Positions 56,665-64,000 of a DNA stretch of 64,000 nucleotides are shown here, one piece after another; the stretch's first letter is position 1, and each line of letters begins with the position of its first letter. The notes beneath the pieces are model-generated. The model saw nothing but the letters and a program-made list of their open reading frames with translations, was not told the origin of the DNA and ran no database searches. The stretch spans positions 319,025-383,024 of the forward strand of contig VYZB01000196.1 of assembly GCA_013397455.1 (NCBI GenBank), given 5' to 3'. This DNA is from Crotophaga sulcirostris (lineage: Eukaryota > Chordata > Aves > Cuculiformes > Crotophagidae). A program made the translations under genes and the position numbers.

Positions 56665-58298
56665 AATGTCCATCCACAAAGAAGGCAAAAGAAATATTGA
56701 AATTCCCTTACCAGCTTATGTATTCTCCATCTTCCAGCTTGGTTGCAAATCTCATGTACCAAGCTGTGGTAGCACTCAAGGTGGAGATCAGTTGGCAGCT
56801 CTAACACCCTTTGCAGCATCAGTAGCTGCTCTGATTACAACTCCTACATTCATCCATGGGAAGACAATAAAGTTCTGCCACTATTTTTGTCTCTTTGACT
56901 CCAAGAGGTTATGGGAACCACAGCACTGCCACAATAAATCTGAACTACAGAGAAAAGAGAAGCATCCTTTGGGGCTGACATTAATTTTAAATACACCTCT
57001 GTCCCTTTCCTTCTCATTTTGCAGACATATTGGTGTTTACAAAGTTGTTTTCTTTCAGAGCCATCTGTTTCACTGTAATAGGGCTATGGGAGTGGGTAGC
57101 CAGTTTACTGGGAAGTGTCTGCCTCTATTTGCAGGGAGCAGCATGGGTTGTAAAGGGTGTGTGAGATAATGGGGGTCAGTGTGGGCATGGAGCTTAAAGA
57201 CATGGAGTGCACTGCATTGATTTTTGTGTCTGTCCTTGTTAATGGCACCTGTATGAGCATGATGACTTTGGCCTTTGCTCATGCCATCTCTCTGATGATA
57301 CAATATTGCTTGCCTGGAAAAAGGAATGAAGATTCTCTGTGAGGTTAGGGGTATTGATGAAGAAATGAAGTCCCAAGGAGATTCAGCAGTGTTTCTGATG
57401 ACCCTTGAAATGCTCACAGATCTCTGTGTTGATGTTGGTGGGAGTTGGGAAAAGCCATAAAGGGTTTTTTTTCTGTATTGATAGAAGAAATGAGAATAAC
57501 ACGAGGCTCATGCCTTAGCCCCCAAACCATCCATCTGCAGAGTGGCAGGGGATAAACATAACTTGTAGCATGAGTTTTTCTCTCATATAGAGACAGATCC
57601 ATCCCCTCATATAATGGAGACCTTACTCTAGCAGAGTTGTTTAAATCTCAAATCAAACCTCAGCTGGGAAAGGTTTGCCAATTCTTGTTTGTCTTCCTGT
57701 GGTTGCTGTGACAGGTACAAAATTAAGTAAAAAAACCTGTAAGACCTATGGGTCCTGGCTGTTCACCTCTCTGCAAATGGGATTTGGGAAGAGGAATGGA
57801 AAGCTGCTGCAGCAAGGGTTTGGTGGGACTAAATATCTGTTGGGTTGAACAGCCTACTACAAAGATGTCCTGGGATTTATGGCTTGAGGATGATGCTTGG
57901 TGGCTATGCCACATGGACCAAGGAAGCTTCCAGCTCCCCCTAATTCCTGTGTCACTGTCTCTTGTGCCTGTGTGGTGGATCATGCAAGGTGGCTCACCTT
58001 CAGCAAAGGGAAGACAATTCTCTTGACTTTGATAAGCCTTAGACAGAGTGGATCTGATCACAGATGGACAAGCTAGAGTGGTTTAAGAAGACATAACACC
58101 TGCTGTTGAAAGCAGCCGCCTCTCAGGTGGGATGAAGTCATAAAACTCAGGCTATGGGAATAAGAAATAAAACAGTGGCATTGCAGCATCTGGAGATCCC
58201 TTATCCACTCCTTCTGGTGGTTAAAGCCATGTCACGGAGGAGCACCTGTGCATGGTTATGTTGTGTCTTATTTGGGTATATTTGAACCACACTCACTT
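56665..58298. other. Unique sequence, nothing recognised
   Basis: The 167-codon plus-strand frame at 56666-57169, the longest outside repeats, matches no family I know. It starts at the CR1 boundary and has irregular composition. Confidence 0.5.
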
Positions 58299-58451
58299 CA
58301 TAGAATCATAGAATCATAGAATCATAGAATCGCTTGGTTGGAAAAGACCTTTGAGATCATCGAGTCCAACCATACCTGTCCACTACTAAACCAGATCCCT
58401 GAGCACCTCATCTACCCATCTTTTAAACACCTCCAGCGATGGGGACTCCAC
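58299..58451 (-). mobile_element. Old CR1, short (153 bp), long tail
   Basis: Four tail units (CATAGAATCATAGAATCATA...), then GCTTGGTTGGAAAAGACCTT, ACTAAACCAGATCCCTGAGC and TCTTTTAAACACCTCCAGCG, truncated in the ORF2 end. Confidence 0.93.
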
Positions 58452-58816
58452 GGAACAGTCTAACAGAAAGCCATCCAACAGCAAGGGGCACACAGCTGAG
58501 ATCAGTGTTGGTGGGAGATCCTGGGAGTACCATGGACCTCAGCTACTCATGCTTCTCCAATGACCTCAACTTGTTCAGTCATGAGGGTGACCTACTGCAG
58601 TGAAACAAACTAAGCTGAAAACCAGCAGTGCCATGTTAGGTTTTGAGACATAAAATTTGTCCTGCTGTGACTAGATGTCAAGTCTCCCTGTGACCTGGAG
58701 GTTCGGACTGGAGATGTGATTCCCTGAAGAAATTCCTTTCATTGTGGTTTTGTCCCCTCCTACAGCAATGTCAACACCATTTTCCACAAAGGTCTCAGCT
58801 TTTCTGATCTGTGTAG
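58452..58816. other. Unique spacer, nothing recognised
   Basis: Plain sequence of 365 bp between an old and a young CR1. Confidence 0.5.
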
Positions 58817-58950
58817 TCACAGTACCACAGTATCACAGTATCACAAGGTTGGAAAGGACCTCTGAGAGCATCAAGTCCAAGCTATAACCCTACACTAACA
58901 CCAACCCATCATCTAAACCATGGCACTGAGTGCCTCATTCAATTTCTTCT
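58817..58950 (-). mobile_element. CR1 stub, young A-type (134 bp)
   Basis: Three tail units (TCACAGTACCACAGTATCAC...), ACAAGGTTGGAAAGGACC and the last ORF2 codons to GCCTCATTCAATTTC. One of the shorter young copies. Confidence 0.93.
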
Positions 58951-61900
58951 TCCCAGTCCATGATTTTTGCCACTGCTACATTTTGCATCTCCTCTGAGAT
59001 ATGTCCCTAGCTGGAAGATAAGACTTCAGGCTAGATGAGATGTGAGACAGCACCAGCCTTCAGAGAAGTCACCACAGCTCCCGAGGTTTGATGTTGTCTG
59101 GTCATGAAGGAGGAATCAGAGCACAGAGAAAAACCAACCCTTTGAGCTGTAAATGGATTACTGAGCCAAATCGTGATGTGAGAGTAACTGGTTTTCTCCC
59201 TAAAAAGTGATTATTTCCACAGAAACTTGTAGCACACACTTTCTTTGAGACCTCATTTAGGTATCTTTTGTGGTTAAAGCCCTTTGACTGTCATTGTGCC
59301 ATATACACCCTTAGCAGAAAGAGATCACGCTTTTGCTAACAGTGCTTTTCTGGAGTGTTTATGTCATAGTGAATCAGGCATCCTGCAATAACCTTAGCCC
59401 AGCTGATAGACCTACCCCTGCAGCAGGATGCTGAGTCTGAGTCCAGACTGGATCCAGTACTGAGTGAAGCGCTAAATAGCACATTTAGTGCTAGCATAAA
59501 TCTTAGCCAAATAAATTTTGCCTTAGGTACCTGATGGGATAAACCCTGGAGACCATAAGATCATAAGGGGTATCAGTTTTGAGAGGAGGTAGCGAAGGCT
59601 CCACCAACCATGTTTATTGGCTTGGTCACTGCTCAGAGAGACCAGTATGGGTTGAAAAGGCCTGAAAGAGTCAGACAGACGTCTCCAAAATTCAGGGAGA
59701 ACCTATATTTGCCTTTATATGTATTGTCACTCATTCAATCTCACCAGCCAGTCCTGAAATACATATATTTTAAGGCAAATCATCTTTTGGATCATGCAGG
59801 AAAGAGAAGGAGAATAGGGACCACAGTGTGATACCAACAGTCTCTTGTAATTGGGGTCTGCTTCTAGTGGAGGACTGCTCTTCTACCATGGAGGTGTGCA
59901 GATACCAAGTGATGGGGACAGTGGGGCTGGTCCTGGTCCACAGGGGTGCACAGTGCACCCAAGATGTGGATTCTGCTCTCCAGGGAGATGAAAATTGTGC
60001 AGCACTGCCGGAGGATGATGTGGGGAGTGCCCATATCTACCTAACAGCTTGTTGGTGGCTCTGGAGTAGGAGATTAAACTGAAGCAAGAGTCAAGCCTAT
60101 ATGTCTTTCATTACATGCTTGTTGTTGTCTCTGTGACTTTCTTGTGAGCATTGCAACAATTGATCTTTTATTCTGAAGGTCCCTGTGTTTCAAGGATAAT
60201 CTTTGTGTAAGAATAAAAAAATAAAACCCAACAACCAAAAACATACTCAAATTCACAGAGTTTTTAAGGATATCTCCGTGATTCACATGATTCAGGGTCT
60301 GCCCTGCCCAGTTTCTAGAAGCCAGAAAATATTTATCCTAGTGTAGCCTAACGGTGAAAACTCAGGATGCAAATAAAACAAGCCCGTGTTATCGCTTTAT
60401 CTCTTTATTTAGTCAATTTTAAGCCAGTGTTTTGATGTTGAGGAATATGACCCTTAGTTTAGGATGTTGGCCAGACAACTGAAGGTGGAGGAGTTGGCAG
60501 TGGGCCTGTTTGCTCAGTTGGCAGCAGACTGACCTGTCACACTGGGCCAGCAGGAAGAGCAAAACATGGTCAGGCTGCCTGATGCCGTTCAAGAAAATGC
60601 AGTTTGTCTGGAGAGCATCAGTGGGATTTTAAGAGACAGAGAAAAAGGATAAAGACAGCAGGGAGAAGATGCTCCTGTTGAAGATACATAACAACTGTGC
60701 TTAATAGCATTAATTGGTGTTTGACTCTAGTGAGACCAGAAAGATAGAGATAAATGAACAAGTTGCAGAAAAAATGATCCTTGCTGGAGCTGCCTGGCAA
60801 GGAGAGACAGGGAAAGCATGGAGGTTAAAAGTCTAATGACAAGCATCCTTAATGATTGCTCTTCCTTTATTCCCTCTGGGTAACATTTCCTGAATTAAAT
60901 TGTCTTAAAACCACTCTAACATGGCTGAAACATTGTTAAATATAGTTCAGCCCAACTAATGTTAAAGAATATCATGGTATTTCAGGAAAGAGTAAACAAA
61001 GCAGTTAAGTATTTTAACCATTACATGTCATTCCAAGCAGGCCAAATGGTGCATGAATTTGGGTAAACAAGGGAGAGGAAACTGGCGTGCTAGCTGGAGT
61101 GGAAGTTCACCTGTCTGCAGCAGCACATGGTTTCCCTGCAGACTGTCTCCTTAAACAGTGTGAACATCTCACTGTGACAATAATAGAAACTCCACCCACA
61201 CACTCATGGAAAAAAACAAGACCGTTTCCTGAAACGAAATTAAGAGTTGTCATAGAGTGATTTGTCACTCCTGGGCAAGCAGATCTCTCCTTTGGTAGTC
61301 ACAGTCATGCTGGAGGCTTGCATTGCCTCTCCTGCAACAGTCTGAACTCACCAAAGCTTCTCCAAAGTAACAGGGAACTTGGCTGCAGAAAAAGGCTTAA
61401 AAGCACAATTAGCTTTCCGTAACAATAGCCTCTTTATTCTTCATTATGAAAAGACCTGAAAGGGAATTTGCTTGCCAAGATAGATGTGAAATGAAGCTCT
61501 ATCAGAACAAGTAACCTTGCAAACCAGACACAATAGCTGGTATCTACCCATCGCTTCCTCCCTTGCCCTCCCGAGGCCGTGCACAGCAGCTCATGAAAAG
61601 CATGGTTTTGTCTGCTCCCCTGCTTATAAATTACACTCATTAACAATATTTTCATTTCTTGTGAAAGCAATAAAATAATAAATGTGCCTCCACGGCTCCT
61701 GCTATGCTCGGGGCCACGCTCCGTGCCTCCCTCGGGCAGGATGGTCATTGCAGGGGGCTGGATTCGTGCCCACTGTTTAGAGTCTCTTTTAGCTGCTACC
61801 TTCTGATAATGTCATTCTCCCCCTTCACTGACCTTCCTTAATCCAACCCCAAAGCTGGTCCATAACTCGTCCAAAGGACTCTCCCAAATAGCACAGACTC

Positions 61901-62390
61901 CAACTCCAAGCACGAAACCCACATGATGAACCTCTTTGTGTATTTCCATCACCCAGCATTTGAGCAGTTAATGAAGATAATGGCCAGTGCTTGGCTCAGT
62001 TTCCATGGAGCAGATGTCAGTGAGGACACCTGAGACAACTTCTTCCATCCTTCAGGGACTCCAGACCCACGCCTGCCTCTGAACATTGCTGTTCAGGTTG
62101 GTTTTTTTGCACTTTCTTATCAACAAATGTGAGGGCGATGCAGTTGCTTTTAGTGCCATTTTATTTCAGTCACATTTGGAAAGTCTGGAAATATGAAAAA
62201 AAATGGGATGACAGGGATACACACACAAAGAGCTGGAGAATTAGGATTGGAAGTGCTGTAAGAGTTTTAGAACCAGGAAATAAATTCCCTGCAAAATATG
62301 AAAAAAAACCACCCAAGAACAAGTAGAACCTAACCAATTCCAAAATAGTGCCATTGAGAAAAAAATGATATTTTCTGACAGCAAAAAGGT
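58951..62390. other. Unique AT-rich sequence
   Basis: CR1-free for 3.4 kb. 61590-61700 is a candidate element. 60930-61020 (ACATTGTTAAATATAG, CTAATGTTAAAGAATATC) has similar texture but weaker motifs. No coding frame of note. Confidence 0.5.
61590..61700. promoter_or_regulatory. Candidate conserved AT-rich block
   Basis: GCTTATAAATTACACTCATT, AACAATATTTTCATTTCTTG and GAAAGCAATAAAATAATAAA include a SOX-like AACAAT and several ATTA cores. Weak case based on texture. Confidence 0.15.
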
Positions 62391-62632
62391 ATCACAGTAT
62401 CACAGTATCACAGTATTACAAGATTAGAAAGGACCTCTGAGACCATCGATTCCAACCTATAACCCAACACTAACACCAACCCATCATCTAAACCAGGGCA
62501 CTAAGTGCCTCATCCAATCTCCCCTTAAAAACCTCCAGGAAGGGCGATTCCACCACCTCCCTGGGCAGCACATTCCAATGGCTAATTACCCTTCCAGTGA
62601 AGAACTTTTTCCTAATATCAAACCTAAACTTT
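62391..62632 (-). mobile_element. CR1 LINE, young A-type, 5'-truncated (242 bp)
   Basis: Three to four tail units (ATCACAGTATCACAGTATCA...), ACAAGATTAGAAAGGACC (two changes from the usual), and the ORF2 end to CAAACCTAAACTTT. The minus-strand peptide [19 protein letters not shown] is open to the stop. Confidence 0.94.
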
Positions 62633-63315
62633 CTAAACTCTACTAAAGGTAGAGGACTGTTAGGCACAAAGCCTAGTGGGGGAGTCTCTGGGCACCAAAA
62701 CTGGGTGCTAGATGCTGTTTGAAGAGTAGCCAAAGCCCATGAATGCATGAGGGAAAGAGTTATCTTAGAAATTAAGGTAGACAAGGCCTGGGGAAAGGAT
62801 TTGTTTTGCCAGGCTTTGTCAGTGCTTCCTGCTGGCAGTGCTGTGCGAGACTTATCTCTCTGGAGAACTGAAGAGAGTGATGGCAAGTAACTCAGCTCCT
62901 TGGATCTTCTAAGTGACAGGTTCAGTGAAATTCAGAGGGAAGGACATGGTTCCTCTCCCTGGTAAAGATACTGCATTACTACATCCCAAATCTATCTGTG
63001 GGAAGGTTTTCAGGTAGCCTGTTGCTCTTACAAGGCAGGAAAGGGCTGCATCTTTTGACTGCGCTGCGACAGGATCTACTGACTCCATGTTTTCCAAAGG
63101 CATTTTGGAGATCCTACCTAAGTCTGGAGGTCAGTAAAAAACGAAGGTTGCTCAGATATGGGGCTGGTCCCTTCGAGTGTGGTCAGTCCCTCATAGTGGT
63201 GCTGTACTCAGAGGTGCTGATGGGTGTCCAAGCTCATATGGCTGCTGTAGCAAGGTTGTAGCAAGGGAACAGGGCAGAGTTAGTGTACACCTAAGCTATT
63301 CCCATATCAGTCAAT
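62633..63315. other. Unique spacer, nothing recognised
   Basis: No repeat or coding signature seen. Confidence 0.5.
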
Positions 63316-63753
63316 TACAGTATCACAGTATTACAAGGTTGGAAAGGACCTCTGAGATCATTGAGTCCAACCTATAACCCAACACTAACACCAACCCATC
63401 ATCTAAACCATGGCACTGAGTGCCTCATCCAGTCTCCTCTTAAACACCTCCAGGGACAGTGACTCCACCACCTACCCAGGCAGCACATTCCAATGGCCAA
63501 TCACCCTTTCAGTGAAGAACTTTTTCCTAACATCAAGCCTAAACTATCCCTGACGAAGCTTGAGTCCATGTCCTCTAGTTCTGTCACTGGTAACCTGGTA
63601 GAAGAGACCAACCCCTGCCTGACTACAACCTCCCTTTAGATAGTTGTAGAGAGCAAGAAGGTCTCCCCTGAGCCTCCTCTTCTCCAGACTGAACAGCCCC
63701 AGCTCCCTCAGTTGCTCCTCGTAGGGCTTGTGCTCCAAACCCTTCACCATCTT
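63316..63753 (-). mobile_element. CR1 LINE, young A-type, 5'-truncated (438 bp)
   Basis: TTACAGTATCACAGTATTAC, ACAAGGTTGGAAAGGACC, full 3' UTR and ORF2 end, upstream to CCAAACCCTTCACCATCTT. Extent is close to the copies at 9691 and 39720. Confidence 0.95.
63403..63750 (-). pseudogene. CR1 ORF2 C-terminal fragment with two nonsense changes
   Basis: [20 protein letters not shown] runs open to HGLKLRQG and then meets a TAG near 63548, where relatives have AAG (K). A second TAG occurs near 63475 in the GLPGEVV region (CCTACCC on the plus strand). No indel is needed to keep the frame up to the final stop at 63403-63405, so decay is by point mutation only. Confidence 0.75.
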
Positions 63754-64000
63754 TTGATCAACTAAGCACTGTCACAGTCAATGTCTAAGGGATAATCCAG
63801 ATCAAGAGCGTCCCGATAGTCAGGATGCGCAAGGCTGCCTGGTTCTGCTGTGGGGAAAAAAGTTTAGCTGTATGGAAGAAAGCACCCTGGGCCAGGAGGT
63901 GATCTTTGGACTGCTTTATTTAGTAGCACAGACACAGGCTGATAATGTCTGTGTACTAGCCCTGGGAAGTCAGGGCATGCAGTAATCAAGTCACACTGCT
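63754..64000. other. Unique sequence to window end
   Basis: Nothing recognised. Confidence 0.5.

Noticed and set aside
56666..57169. 167-codon plus-strand frame
   Set aside because: Longest non-repeat frame, but it begins at a CR1 edge and shows no domain, signal peptide or conserved motif I can name.
1..64000. A novel defence, CRISPR-like or biosynthetic system
   Set aside because: The regularly recurring ~50-60-bp blocks are CR1 3' termini on both strands, irregularly spaced by kilobases, not a direct-repeat array. There is no gene cluster to form such a system.

Overview
This window looks like a non-coding (intergenic or deep intronic) stretch of a bird genome. The diagnostic content is chicken repeat 1 (CR1) LINE retrotransposons. 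I count 36 CR1 pieces, all 5'-truncated or otherwise partial and none containing the reverse-transcriptase core. By my hand count they cover about 9.9 kb of the roughly 62.5 kb of called bases (about 16%). That density is high for a bird and would fit a lineage with a CR1 expansion, such as woodpeckers and relatives; the lineage is inference only. I recognise no host exon, tRNA, rRNA, CRISPR array, retroviral LTR or bacterial feature. The open frames outside repeats are short, low-complexity or unrecognisable, as expected by chance.

Two age layers of CR1 are visible. The older layer (13 pieces) has the standard CR1 tail of ATTCTATG-like octamers. The younger layer (23 pieces) has a tail of TACTGTGA octamers (TCACAGTA on the other strand). 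It encodes the last ~100-150 residues of the CR1 ORF2 protein, ending in ...ALSAMV-stop. Within the younger layer I see two subtypes. 'A-type' reads ACAAGGTTGGAAAGGACC near its tail. 'B-type' reads ACCAGGTTGGAAGGGACC and changes ...LEVFK... to ...LDVFK.... The three longest B-type copies all start within about 20-30 bp of the same internal point. The younger copies lie mostly on the minus strand (19 of 23).

Layout: 1-4.6 kb, a young CR1, an old tail and an old CR1. 4.6-9.7 kb, repeat-poor, with a 49-bp tandem duplication and a SINE relic. 9.7-13.3 kb, CR1 cluster with two head-to-tail pairs. 14.8-15.6 kb, a 770-N gap entered by a CR1. 18-22.2 kb, five CR1 pieces. 22.2-30.2 kb, mostly unique with one CR1. 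30-33 kb, nested and older CR1. 35-41 kb, three CR1s, one a fusion of two pieces. 44-50.7 kb, an inverted CR1 pair, tRNA-SINE relics, a motif-rich candidate enhancer and a 765-N gap bounded by outward-pointing CR1 tails. 53-64 kb, seven further CR1 copies separated by unique sequence.

Several unique AT-rich blocks carry clustered homeodomain, SOX, POU or forkhead motifs (near 10.4, 26.8, 30.7, 36.5, 41.4, 45.1, 48.2, 53.0 and 61.6 kb). They have the texture of vertebrate conserved non-coding elements. I cannot align them here, so these are low-confidence candidates. Together they would fit a regulatory desert or a large intron near a developmental gene.
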